Shown here piece by piece: positions 1 through 10,200 of a stretch of 51,669 nucleotides of DNA (position 1 is the first letter of the stretch; each line of letters begins with the position of its first letter). Position numbers and translations under genes: made by a program. Origin of the DNA: Pirellula sp. (GTDB taxonomy: Bacteria > Planctomycetota > Planctomycetia > Pirellulales > Pirellulaceae). The notes beneath the pieces were generated by a model. That model was not told the DNA's origin. It made no database searches and saw nothing but the letters and a program-made list of their open reading frames with translations. Where the stretch lies: assembly GCA_025459355.1 (NCBI GenBank), contig JALOQS010000009.1:1-51669 (forward strand), written 5' to 3'.

Positions 1-12
1 CTTTTGATTGTG

Positions 13-2937
13 TTACTTAAGTCGGTTCTTGGAAATGCCTTCTCGCTCGCGCAGTCTTCTGGAGACCATCACGATGATTCCGACCAACAATGGTGGAATA
101 GGGGGAATCGCCACGGCGATCCATTTGTAGAAATCTTGTATTTTTCGGATTTCATTCTTAGCGTCATTTTTCGCGTTGCGAATGCCTGCGTCTCGTTCAC
201 GCTGTAGCTTTTCCTTTTCGATGACGAATCGCTTTTGAGCATTTTTTGCCTTTGCCGTGAGCTGGAACTGCAAGTCCTCTAACGCTCTCAAGTCATCGGC
301 ATTAATGTTCCCCTTGTTCCGCAGATCTTCGATTCGTTCGCGGAGCTCTCGTTCCATTTTGGCGTTTTCTTCTTCTTGTTTTGCGATCGCCTCGTTGTAG
401 TTCTTACTGAACTCACGACGCTTGACCTCTTCCTCTTCCAACGCCTTCTCAGACTGAATTTCGATCAACTTAAGTGTGCTGAAAACAGGAACGTGTTTTC
501 GAATCTGCGGGAACTTGGTCTCTCCCACTAGAACGTCGATCGTATTCAACAAGAAGGTGATGTTTTGAAATTGGAAGTTAATGTTCTCAATTTCCGCTGG
601 CCGATTTCGCAGATTCACGAATACTTCCGACAGGATATCGATGTCGGCCACATAGACCGCGTTGATCGACTTCTCTGCACTGTCAGCGGGCTTGTCTGCT
701 GGCTTATCCTTTGCTTCCTCACTGGTAGCTTCGTCCTTGGGTGCATCTTTCTTCTCAGCCTTATTGCCTTGAACGAGAACAGCCAGCGTCTGTTGACCTA
801 CCGTTTCATTACGACGCAATTTGTACTCTGTGGAACGAGATAAGCTCGAACGCTCGATACTGTTGACATCTTGCTGAGAGATAGTTCCTGCTTTAGAACC
901 GGTTTTCACCAGCGGCGTCACCGTGACATTCTCAATCCCCGACAATGGTTTAATCACGGCTGGGAATGGGAGCATGAGTTCTCGTAAGCCACTCGTGATA
1001 TCGCTCTCTTCGCTAAACGCAGCCTCTGCTCCAATCGCATCCTTGCTGGCGAAAACCCAAAGGTCGGTAGCTTCGGTTAGGTTGCGAAGAATCGGGTACG
1101 GATTGAATTCGTGCCAGCAATAATCGGGAGCTGGAAGCCCCATTGGACCGGGGGTGCTCGGAACCTCGATGCCTAACAATCGCCACAAAGGTCGAATGTC
1201 TCCCTTGGGCTGCGCACCTCCACCTCCAAACATGGCCATCGGCCCACCCGCTTGTTTCGGCTCGCCAGTCCCAGGAACATTCATCCAAAAGGCCGCTTGG
1301 GGATCTTCAAAGATCGCGGTAGGCAATCCCTTACCAACAGCTTCGATAAAGTTAGCCATGTCCTCTGGGGAAAGCGATGACGGTTGAACGGCTAACAAAA
1401 CATCGAGGTTCTCCGTATCGATTGGGGAGGCAGCTGAAACGGAAACGACGTCGTATTGCTTTGCAAGCTCAGCTACGATGGGGTGCTGATTTGTTTGCTG
1501 CATGGATTGCGGATTGAATCCTCCCATGAGCTGCGCATCGGTGTTTAGTATCCCGAGCTTTTTCTTGGTGGGTTTTGATACCGTGGTCAAGGACCGCACG
1601 AGTTCATATTCAACCGGGATACCTGGCTCAAAGAAAGGGATGACAACCTTTTGGAGCCCGCTACGAATCGCAGCACCGAGCAATACCGCGTCGTCAGAAT
1701 ACTCACCTCGCTCCCGCGATCTCACCGATTGAGGAATAATCCCGTATTGTTGCTCAGCTTGCTTCTCTTCTTCACTGGCTGGCTTCACGGAATCGAAAAT
1801 CCTTAACTGCAAAGCGACTCCAGCCGCGCTGGCCGTGGATTGGAATTCTTTCAAGGTCGATACGATCTCGTACTTCATCCGTGCGAACTCGTCGGGCACA
1901 TCCTCGGACAAGTAGGCATCGACGATGATCTCTCGTTCCGAACCCAGCGATCGAATCAAATCTTTCGTTACCGGCGACAGCGAGCTGATCTTCAGTTCCG
2001 TCGCATCCAATCGCTGGTCTTTGTTTCGGAATAGCTTTACTCCAAAGAAAGCGACCACCCCAATCAGACCAATTCGTAAAATGTAGTGACCAAGCCTCTG
2101 ATTTCCTCCAGTACCACTGTTCCAATGCCGCTTTCCGATGAGGACCATGCAAAGGTAAAGTCCCAAAACGGCCAGAAGAACAAAGTAACTTACACTTGAG
2201 AGACTAATCACCCCTCTGCCAAAGTCATCAAACCTCTCGGGGATGCTGTAGTTCTTAATCTCCCGAGTGATCCGCTGATCGGTCACCGCTTGAACGGACG
2301 ACGCAAACGCTAACGGTGCATTAAAGAGTGCACCGAGAATAAAACCAACGGTCAAATTGTTGGTGAGGAACGATGCGACCATCCCGATCGAGATCATGGC
2401 CAAACCGATAAACCAGTAGCCTAGATAGTTCGTGAAGAACAGCCCCGTATCAATGTCACCTTGGGTGAGGTAAGCAAGCACCAAGAAGGTGGATAGCTGC
2501 GAGAACAGGAGCGACACAGAGTAAATCGCGGCGGCTGCAACATACTTGCCAATGACAATATCAAAATCATCTGCGGGTAGGGTCAATAGGAGTTCGTCCG
2601 TTCCTTGCCGTCGCTCTTCAGCCCAAATGCTCATCGTAATGGCTGGAATGAAGAAGAGCATGATGAACGTAAACCATTTGTTCAGCTGCGCGAGCGTTCC
2701 CAAATTGGAACTAAAAAACTCGTCAGGCCAGAACGCCGCCAAGCCGGTTAGCAAAACGAACAAGCACAAGAAAACGTAACCGGTAGGGTTTGAAAAATAG
2801 CCATAGAAGTTTCGCTTCAATACGGCATACCCGACCTTGCGCGACATCGATAGTGTCATGACGACAACAAGGATCACGCCAAGGAAAATCAAATCCAATA
2901 CCAATAACTTGGTTAGTGCAGCCAAAACGTTATTCAC
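13..2937 (-). CDS. GldF-GldG-type fused ABC transporter permease/auxiliary protein
   Basis: Membrane part of an ABC exporter, joining a permease to a large extracytoplasmic auxiliary domain. Residues about 10-30 and 48-270 are a series of hydrophobic helices of the ABC-2/GldF type (for example GYVFLCLFVLLTGLAAF). After another helix near residue 290 comes a long soluble GldG-like region (ABC_transp_aux family). The C-terminal third holds a charged Glu/Lys/Arg-rich predicted coiled coil, followed by a last membrane helix (WIAVAIPPIPPLLVGIIVMV) and a basic tail. The start is GTG, with AGGA about 10 nt upstream. It lies 71 bp downstream of the ABC ATPase on the same strand, so the two probably form one transporter. 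The family is linked to gliding in Bacteroidetes, but in planctomycetes the substrate is unknown. An extra N-terminal helix precedes the usual permease start. Family assignment is confident; role is not. Confidence 0.85.
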   Translation of the reverse strand: MNNVLAALTKLLVLDLIFLGVILVVVMTLSMSRKVGYAVLKRNFYGYFSNPTGYVFLCLFVLLTGLAAFWPDEFFSSNLGTLAQLNKWFTFIMLFFIPAITMSIWAEERRQGTDELLLTLPADDFDIVIGKYVAAAAIYSVSLLFSQLSTFLVLAYLTQGDIDTGLFFTNYLGYWFIGLAMISIGMVASFLTNNLTVGFILGALFNAPLAFASSVQAVTDQRITREIKNYSIPERFDDFGRGVISLSSVSYFVLLAVLGLYLCMVLIGKRHWNSGTGGNQRLGHYILRIGLIGVVAFFGVKLFRNKDQRLDATELKISSLSPVTKDLIRSLGSEREIIVDAYLSEDVPDEFARMKYEIVSTLKEFQSTASAAGVALQLRIFDSVKPASEEEKQAEQQYGIIPQSVRSRERGEYSDDAVLLGAAIRSGLQKVVIPFFEPGIPVEYELVRSLTTVSKPTKKKLGILNTDAQLMGGFNPQSMQQTNQHPIVAELAKQYDVVSVSAASPIDTENLDVLLAVQPSSLSPEDMANFIEAVGKGLPTAIFEDPQAAFWMNVPGTGEPKQAGGPMAMFGGGGAQPKGDIRPLWRLLGIEVPSTPGPMGLPAPDYCWHEFNPYPILRNLTEATDLWVFASKDAIGAEAAFSEESDITSGLRELMLPFPAVIKPLSGIENVTVTPLVKTGSKAGTISQQDVNSIERSSLSRSTEYKLRRNETVGQQTLAVLVQGNKAEKKDAPKDEATSEEAKDKPADKPADSAEKSINAVYVADIDILSEVFVNLRNRPAEIENINFQFQNITFLLNTIDVLVGETKFPQIRKHVPVFSTLKLIEIQSEKALEEEEVKRREFSKNYNEAIAKQEEENAKMERELRERIEDLRNKGNINADDLRALEDLQFQLTAKAKNAQKRFVIEKEKLQRERDAGIRNAKNDAKNEIRKIQDFYKWIAVAIPPIPPLLVGIIVMVSRRLREREGISKNRLK

Positions 2938-3008
2938 GGTATTCAGTCCTAGTAATCGTGTAACAACAAATTTGTGTTAGGTTCTCACGCGAGCTTGGAT
3001 GCGGAGCG

Positions 3009-3752
3009 TTAGGCCGCTGTCTCGGTAAGTTTGTGAAATGCCTCTGCCAAATCACCTTTGATTTGCCGGAGCTCCGCTACGCTCCCCTCAAACACTTTGC
3101 GTCCTTCGTTGATCATCACCACTCGCGAAGCCATTGCCTCGACTTCTTGCAGAATGTGCGTCGAAAGAAGGATCGTTTTTGTCTCGCCGAGTTTCCGCAT
3201 GGTGTTACGAACCTCTCGGATTTGGTTAGGATCCAAACCAGCCGTCGGCTCATCGAGGATCAAAACATCAGGCTCGTGCAACAACGCTTGAGCCATGCCC
3301 ACTCGCTGCCGAAAACCTTTTGATAGTTTGCTAATCGCTTTGTGGACCACTGACTTCAGATCGCACAGCTCGACCACCGCCTCGACCCGTGTTTTTTTGT
3401 AGTCTGCGGCCAATCCGCGAGCATCCGCGAAGAAGTTCAAAAGACTAAACGGTGTCATATCTGGATAAAGCGGGCCGTTCTCGGGAAGATAACCGAGCTT
3501 TTTGGAGCCCTCGATTCGATCACGAGCCATGTCGTGACCAGCGATCCTCGCCACGCCTTCGCTCGGTGACAAATACCCGGTGAGCATCTTCATGGTTGTG
3601 CTTTTTCCGGCGCCGTTAGGCCCCAAAAATGCAACCAGTTCGCCCTTGTTGACTTTGAACGAAATACCTCGTGCGGCCGCGAACGGCCCATAAAACTTGG
3701 ACAATCCATCTGCCTCGATCATGGCGATTGAATTGGATGTTGATTCCGTCAT
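3009..3752 (-). CDS. ABC transporter ATP-binding protein (partner of GldFG-like permease)
   Basis: Cytoplasmic ATPase of 247 residues that powers the adjacent ABC-2 exporter. Visible motifs are Walker A GPNGAGKST (about 44-52), signature LSKGFRQRV (143-151), Walker B VLILDEPTAGLDP (163-175) and H-loop STH (His199). I chose the ATG at 3752 because AAGGA lies about 8 nt upstream on the minus strand. The open frame extends to 3830, but those extra 26 residues do not match the family's usual N-terminus. The gene is followed 71 bp later by the permease/auxiliary gene. Subfamily resembles GldA/CcmA-type ATPases. Substrate unknown. Confidence 0.93.
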   Translation of the reverse strand: MTESTSNSIAMIEADGLSKFYGPFAAARGISFKVNKGELVAFLGPNGAGKSTTMKMLTGYLSPSEGVARIAGHDMARDRIEGSKKLGYLPENGPLYPDMTPFSLLNFFADARGLAADYKKTRVEAVVELCDLKSVVHKAISKLSKGFRQRVGMAQALLHEPDVLILDEPTAGLDPNQIREVRNTMRKLGETKTILLSTHILQEVEAMASRVVMINEGRKVFEGSVAELRQIKGDLAEAFHKLTETAA

Positions 3753-3888
3753 AAGGAGTCCTTCTCTAGAATTAACGCAAGTTTTTCCTGTTAAGGGGTG
3801 GCAGTATAGCCGGAAAGCCGCATCAGACAACGGCTCTCAAGTTTGCCGGTACGACATTACTTGCAAATCGGTTCAGCACGAAGTTCGC

Positions 3889-3918
3889 TGAAAAAAGAAA
3901 AGGGGGCCAACCGCCCCC
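3889..3918 (-). terminator. Intrinsic terminator after FHA-phosphatase gene
   Basis: On the minus strand a 6-bp G/C stem (arms at 3913-3918 and 3902-3907, 5-nt loop) is followed by a T-rich run interrupted by one C and two other bases. It lies about 55 bp downstream of the phosphatase stop codon and upstream of the ABC ATPase gene, so the two genes are probably separate transcription units. Confidence 0.7.
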
Positions 3919-3973
3919 GCCTCCACTGCGACCCAACCTGCCCCCCGGCTCGGTAAGTGACGCTCCCGGTCCG

Positions 3974-5653
3974 TTAACCGTCACGCCCAATAATGACCAA
4001 ACACATGTCGTCTTCTTGGTCGCAACCGACAATGTGGTCAGCCACCTGCTTCATTATTTCTTGGCCGCAATTTTCGATTCCACTTCTAGATTTCAGGACG
4101 AGTTGCCTGACTCGCTCCATGGAAAACTGCTCTCCCGCCCCGTTGGGAGCCTCGAAGATTCCGTCTGTGTAAAGGGTCAGGGATTCGCCCGGCTGGATAT
4201 CCACCTCGATCGCCTCGAATGGAATATCGGTCATGATTCCGAGCGGTGGCCCGCCGACATCCAGACCAGGCTCATCAATCTGCCCCTGGCGATCCAAGCG
4301 GACCGGCGGCATGTGCCCCGCGATCAAAATCTTGGCTTTGTGCGACGAGGAATCCAAGATAATCGTCGCCATGGTGATGAACCGTTCGGCTCCGAGGTTG
4401 GTAATTCGGTCATTCAAAGTTGCCATCGCTTCGCATGGATTTTCGATCGATGCGAATGCGAACCTGGTTTCGGCGGAAAGCTTGGCCATAAACATTGCTG
4501 CCGCGACTCCATGCCCCACAACATCCGCGAGGACGATAGCCCATCGATTCTGCGATAAACGAATGTAGTCGAAATAATCCCCACCGATTTGACTGGCAGG
4601 CTGATACGCTTGAAAAAACGAATAGCCGTCGATCTTCGGCGACTCTTTTGGCAGAAATGCTAACTGTACTTGCCGTGCGAGTTCCAAGTCTTGCTCGATG
4701 AGCTTCTGTGCAATAACTTGTTCATGAAGCTGAGCGTTCTCGATAGCGATACCGGCTTGGTTTGCAACCCCGACCAGGATCTCGAGATCTTTGCTCTCAA
4801 AGCCACCTTTTTGCTGAATGGTATCGATTTGTATGGCACCAATTGGTTCTCCGTCGCTATTGAGCAATGGAGCCACGATCATGGAGCGAATTCGGAAATC
4901 CGCGATACTCTGACTCATTTCGAATCGCTCGTCGCTACCCGCATCCAGCGACATGATCGCTTCGCCGGTCTGCATAACTTCTCTAAGAACCGTCCTGGAG
5001 ACGCGAACCATTTCTTCTTGGTCCGGTCGCCGCGTCTTGAACCAACGCGGGGTGAGTTGTCCCTGCCCGTCCTTGAGTACGATAAAGCCGCGATCCGCTT
5101 GCAGAAAGATCGTAAACAAGGAGTCAAGAACTTTCGGGAGAACGGCATCCAAACCAACCGCCTTGCCCAAGTTCTTCATGATCTCGAGAACAGCCGACAA
5201 TTTGGATTCAGCCGAAGCGTTGACCTGAGCCCCAAACTGACTCCCTCGTACATCCAATTTAGCAGTCACTGAACGCATGACTGGTTCGTCGTCTCGATCA
5301 TCGATCATCATGATCCCGAGACTTGAACCATCCGATGCACCGAATCGAATCTCGGAAAGGCTGCCATCGTCGTGGTACGTGAGTTCGATATCACAGATAC
5401 GAATCGAATCACCATCAACGAGTTTGGTGGCTTCCCCAATCAGCTTGCCGTTGACAAAGGTGCCGTTGCGACTGTTGAGATCCTCAAGCAAAAAGCTCGC
5501 TCCGCTTTGCGTGAGCTTGGCATGTTGCCTGGAAACCGAACCACTCTCGAGAACAATATTGCACTCTGGATGACGCCCCAAAACGTATTGAGGTTGCTCG
5601 AGAGTGTAGCGACGCCCCATCGCGGGGCCGGTGACGGCATCCAGGTAAGGCAT
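3974..5653 (-). CDS. FHA-GAF-SpoIIE (PP2C-type) serine phosphatase
   Basis: Signalling protein of 559 residues that probably dephosphorylates a partner Ser/Thr-phosphoprotein such as an anti-anti-sigma factor. N-terminal FHA domain (about 20-95) shows GRH (26-28), SRQH (41-44) and NSRNGTFVNG (60-69), the phosphothreonine-binding signature. A GAF domain follows (about 165-310), then a short coiled linker with ARQVQLAFLP (326-335), and an RsbU/SpoIIE PP2C domain to the C-terminus. Likely metal-binding acids are Asp359 in GGDYFD, Asp377 in LADVVGHG, Asp497 in YTDGIF and Asp549 in the final EDDMC. No membrane segment is seen. No anti-sigma or STAS gene is adjacent, so the target is unknown. The FHA domain suggests input from a Ser/Thr kinase; planctomycetes have many. 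Confidence 0.92.
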   Translation of the reverse strand: MPYLDAVTGPAMGRRYTLEQPQYVLGRHPECNIVLESGSVSRQHAKLTQSGASFLLEDLNSRNGTFVNGKLIGEATKLVDGDSIRICDIELTYHDDGSLSEIRFGASDGSSLGIMMIDDRDDEPVMRSVTAKLDVRGSQFGAQVNASAESKLSAVLEIMKNLGKAVGLDAVLPKVLDSLFTIFLQADRGFIVLKDGQGQLTPRWFKTRRPDQEEMVRVSRTVLREVMQTGEAIMSLDAGSDERFEMSQSIADFRIRSMIVAPLLNSDGEPIGAIQIDTIQQKGGFESKDLEILVGVANQAGIAIENAQLHEQVIAQKLIEQDLELARQVQLAFLPKESPKIDGYSFFQAYQPASQIGGDYFDYIRLSQNRWAIVLADVVGHGVAAAMFMAKLSAETRFAFASIENPCEAMATLNDRITNLGAERFITMATIILDSSSHKAKILIAGHMPPVRLDRQGQIDEPGLDVGGPPLGIMTDIPFEAIEVDIQPGESLTLYTDGIFEAPNGAGEQFSMERVRQLVLKSRSGIENCGQEIMKQVADHIVGCDQEDDMCLVIIGRDG

Positions 5654-5797
5654 AGGATTACTAAAGACAAAAGATGGAGGAATGCGAAGCCACCATCTTA
5701 GCTACTTTTTGGAAAAGCTTGTAGCTAACTCTAGAATTCGGCCAACAGAACCATTCGATGGCCCCTTAAAGCGGACGCAAAGTGAATTAAAGAGCTA

Positions 5798-6943
5798 TTA
5801 ACGGGTCGTTGTGCCCGTTGAACCGCCCGCCGTTGCAGGAGGCTGGGGTAAAGAGTAAGCGGAGTTCATGCCTCCCATACCGTTTGCGTTCGGTGCGATG
5901 ACGGTCGGCAGCGAAGCGGCCGCTGGCACGGCTGGAACACTTCCCGAACCGGCGCTGGTCGATTGAGGGGTCCCGAGAAGGCCCTGAATGTTGCTGCCTA
6001 CAGCGGACGCTTGCTGAAACGTGGACTGTGCTTGGTTCATCCACTGGTTACCCTGGCTCGCCAAATTCTGAAGTGATTGTGCGCCGCCAATGCTGGCGAC
6101 GAGCTCCCTAGCAGGGGCGAGATTGGGGTCGATCTGCAACGCTGCCGAGGCATATTGCTGCGCCCCTGGTACGTTTTTTCTGGTGAAGTGTAAATAGGCC
6201 AATTGATAATTCGCCATCGCTGGAGTGTGTGCGTTCAACAACTCTTCAAGCGCTTTGTCTTCTTGTCCGAGATCGAGTAACACCCCTGCGAGCGCTGTCC
6301 GATGACTGGTGCTCTTGGGCTCGAGGGCTACGGCTCGCTGCAACTCTTCGCGAGCGGCATTTAAGTTACCAGATTTGGCATGTAAATTTCCCAGCTCGGA
6401 ATAGGTCGAGGCAGTCGGGGAGATTTCAATGCACTTTTGGTAAAACGAAATCGCTTTGTCTCTCTCGTTCAGCCGATCGTAAAGCCTGGCGGTGGCTATC
6501 AGGGCTGCCGCGTTCTTGGGTTCTATCTCCAACGCTTTGCTGTAGCTATCCAATGCCTTCTTGTAATCCCCAGTTGATTCGTTCAATTGACCGGTCATGA
6601 CGTAGACCTCGGGATTGATCGCGTTGGTTTTCGGAGTGGCCGATAACGTGGCACCCGTCGGCTGTTCACTTGCTGGGGCGGCAGTGAATGGCGATGTGAT
6701 CGCTTCCTTAGCTTTGCCATAAGCGGAATTGAAAGCAGTTCCTACCGTCGAAAGCTGCCCCTTGGTTTTCGATGCCCAACTAGAAAGCCCTGACGACTGC
6801 GGCACTGCAGACGCCTCCGAAGTTCGCGTTGGCCAAATCGATGTACGAGTCCCCGGCGTTGACGTGCAACCTACGCTCATTCCGATGAGACTGGCGATGC
6901 TCAGGGTTGAGATTCGGACGGCTAGAGATCGATTTGCTGGCAT
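5798..6943 (-). CDS. TPR-repeat lipoprotein
   Basis: Probable exported, lipid-anchored TPR protein of 381 residues. The N-terminus has basic residues, a hydrophobic stretch and a lipobox-like GMSVGC around Cys26. Residues about 110-280 form consecutive tetratricopeptide repeats (for example KKALDSYSKALEIEPKNAAA, then further units ending in xxP). The C-terminal 100 residues are rich in Gln, Ala, Ser and Gly and end in a Thr-rich tail, probably disordered. TPR arrays act as protein-interaction scaffolds. The gene lies 144 bp upstream of the FHA phosphatase on the same strand, but nothing shows a functional link. Specific role unknown. Confidence 0.8.
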   Translation of the reverse strand: MPANRSLAVRISTLSIASLIGMSVGCTSTPGTRTSIWPTRTSEASAVPQSSGLSSWASKTKGQLSTVGTAFNSAYGKAKEAITSPFTAAPASEQPTGATLSATPKTNAINPEVYVMTGQLNESTGDYKKALDSYSKALEIEPKNAAALIATARLYDRLNERDKAISFYQKCIEISPTASTYSELGNLHAKSGNLNAAREELQRAVALEPKSTSHRTALAGVLLDLGQEDKALEELLNAHTPAMANYQLAYLHFTRKNVPGAQQYASAALQIDPNLAPARELVASIGGAQSLQNLASQGNQWMNQAQSTFQQASAVGSNIQGLLGTPQSTSAGSGSVPAVPAAASLPTVIAPNANGMGGMNSAYSLPQPPATAGGSTGTTTR

Positions 6944-7206
6944 TTCGTCGCTGCTTGATTAATGGTCGTGGACTTCCTATCACTTGCGCTATCGGTACCG
7001 GAACAGCTTTCCCTTGAGTTACATTCCCTACAATCGGACCGAAAGTTTCTCTATTGTGCTAGCGATACAGAATCGCGTAATTTCCCGGGTCAGCCGCGGA
7101 TGGGCCCTCTTTTTGGCTGCGGGGAATCTGCGAACAAAAAAGTAAGCGACCGGTAATCCGAAGACGCTTGTTTGGACATCGGATATGACGCGGAACGGAG
7201 GCAAGG

Positions 7207-10200
7207 ATGCATTCCAACACCAGATGGGCAGTATGTTGCACCATTGATAAAGGTATTCATGGCGGTTTCATCAAACGCAATTTGATGATGCTGTTAGCGG
7301 CAATCGCGTTCTCATTCCTGGGATTCTCCAACATCAAGAATGCGTCGGGGCAATCACCATCCTTTCTCTTGGGTAGATCGGATTCGGTGAGACACTTAGC
7401 TCCTTACTTGACTGCGCGAAACCCGTCGTTAGCTCACGTGATTCGCGCTCAAGGCGTTTACGCTGTTACCGATGTTTCAGCGATACCCGTCCTGTTACCT
7501 CACATCGTGGAAGCCCTTCAAGCCAACGATCCGGCCACTCGCAATGCCGCCACCAGGGCTATTTCGAACATTGTTCTTAAGCTAGATCGCAACACCTACA
7601 AACGAATACCCATTCAAAATTGGAATTCGATTGAGATGCAACTCGAACGGGCCGGGTCGCTCTTGTCATTGCAACCCCAACACGTGAACCTGCAGAATGA
7701 CATCGAGAGCTTGCTCCGACGCGTTAATAGTGGGGAATGGGATCGCCAAGCCAAACTCAGAACTCGCAAAACACTAAACGCGAAACAACTTAGTTTTCTT
7801 TCGGAGCTTACGGGCTCAATCGACGCTGGAGCTCCGCAGAGAGTTCACAAGTTCGAACGAGGCATCGATCACTTCAGTGTATCGGAGAAGCGTGAAATCC
7901 TGGAGCAACTTTGCCAACAGGCGCCACCCTCCTTTGTCGAGATTGTCATCCTCAGTACGAACGAACACGATGATGACTTTATTGACTCTTTGCTTTGGTT
8001 AGCCGAGGGGAATGACAACACGACGTGGGAAGTGTTGCTCGCTAGCTGCTGCCCACAAAGCAAAGAGACTCGAAAGCGATTAACCGAGTCGATTCTGAGA
8101 AACGCTGCTCGGCCATCACTGAAGTCGGAACTGATCCAGACGCTCTCTCGAAGCAGAGAAATCGAACCTGAATACGCACGGCGATTGATTCGAGACTTTA
8201 CTCATTTCCTAGATCAGCAGAACGATTCCGAATCGTTTGCCTTGCTCAACGCAATGTCATCGTTTCTCAATCGCCACAAAGGCAGCATCTCTGCAAAACA
8301 GATAGATGAGCTTAAGCAGATTGCTCTCAAAAATATTCTGCAGCAAAAACAGGATTCGAATTACCGCTCCAGCTTGGTCGGATTCGTTGTAGATACGTTT
8401 CCAAAAGATGTGTTTGTTGCAGATACGCTCGTCCACACTCTCAAAGAATCAGAGAGCGATTCCTCGATTCAATTCGATACCTTGGCAGCGATTTCCAGCA
8501 ACCCTTACTTCTGTCAAAAAGCGAAACCACAACTGCTGTTTCACGCGACTCGCGGCGACACTCCCACCATGGAACTGGCCTTGCAAGGGCTATCGCACGT
8601 CCAGGATCTCAATGTATCTGATTTGGAAAAGCTGCTTCCGATAGCGTTCGGTGATGGGGATAGCTCTCCCGCGAATCTGGAATCGCAAATTCGCGTATTG
8701 GCCGCCAAGGCGATCGCCGCGCAAGGCCCCAACGCCGTGGCACCCCTTCGCGCTTTGTTATCACAACGCATGAGTCGCAGAGCTCAAACCGGTGACTTGG
8801 AACGATTGCTACGCACCATTGAATTGTGTGGCCAAAGAGATGTGGAACTCGATGCGATGATGAGCCAATTGGTAACGGACCCCTTCAGATCGCTCGAAAT
8901 CCGCATCGCAGCGTGGAACGCAAGGGCCACGACTGCACTGTTGACCGATCGCGTCTTAAAGGAAATTCATCTTTACCTCAATGACTTCGAGTATGAACCG
9001 GAGGTGCGAGCGAGTGCATTGTGTGCGATGGCACAAATATGCGGAGCTTGCTCGATTCCCAAGCTTTCCTTGTATGCCCATGACGACGATCCTCTGATCC
9101 GGATCTCAGCGCGATTCGCACACCATTATTCGGGAGAATCCACCACGGCAGCGAGATTGCTCATCGACGAAATCGGATCGGTAGCAAACGACGAAACCTT
9201 AAACGACGAAGAAAAATCCCAATTCGAGGAGACGATTCGAGACTTAATCCTGGAGCTAGGCGATTCGGCAGAAGATGCGTATCGGACCGTCCTGAAATCG
9301 GAAACTTATTCTCCCGTCCAAAAGTCGGTTGCATTCCGGGCATTGGCTTCGAGCCCGAGTCGCTCTTGGAACGAACTGCTTTCGCTTGTCAATGAGACCG
9401 ATCTCGAAAGTCAATTCAGTCGCGAAATCCGAGCCGCTTGGGATTTCGATACGGATCTCGTCCCCGCCCTTTATGCAAAGATTCTTAAGTCGAACCCTGA
9501 AACAACTCTCGCTCAAGAACTATGGCAGATTGCCGAAGACACTACACTCGGCTTGGGCGCCGGTGATGACGGGGAATTCTGGGGCGATAGCGCGTTGCGG
9601 GTTGCCATACAAAATAACACATTACAACCCCGCCGCGATGCGTCTGCCGTCGCATCGATGCCAAAGCAATCTCAAACACCTGACAAGACTGTCACCAACA
9701 CGGAGGCGTCAATGTCACCATCGGAGACGATTGCAGAGGCAGCGCCCAATAACGCCGCTAAAGGGCAAACGTCTACCTCGATGGAACGAAATCAAAACGA
9801 TGCACCGGAGAGGACCTCGCAAAGCTATACGGCGAAACCGACTCGCCTGATGGCGCTCAATCAGAACATTCTTCAGAACGAGTCCGGTTCTGTAGCCCTC
9901 GCCAATACGGATCGAGTCGTGAGCGTTTTCTACGGGACCAACAGGCAATTGCGAGCCATGCCCAACTTGGGCGGAACCTTACGCTGGGGAGCCTTTGTAT
10001 TGTCACTCGCATGCTTCCTCGTTTGCGTCGTCAAGTTCGCCAAACAGCGGTCGATGAAGTTTGCGATCATCGCATTGCTCGGGCTGATGGGCTTAACATC
10101 CATGGCCCGCGATTCGCTCGACATCGCGTACTGGTTCCCCAATCGCGCTGCGATGTTTACGGGCGAGTACTCTTCAGAGATCAAGTATGGCGTGTGCGAC

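Noticed and set aside
4016-5272. Plus-strand ORFs of 180 and 200 residues
   Set aside because: They run antisense to the FHA-GAF-SpoIIE phosphatase gene and encode no recognisable motif or signal.
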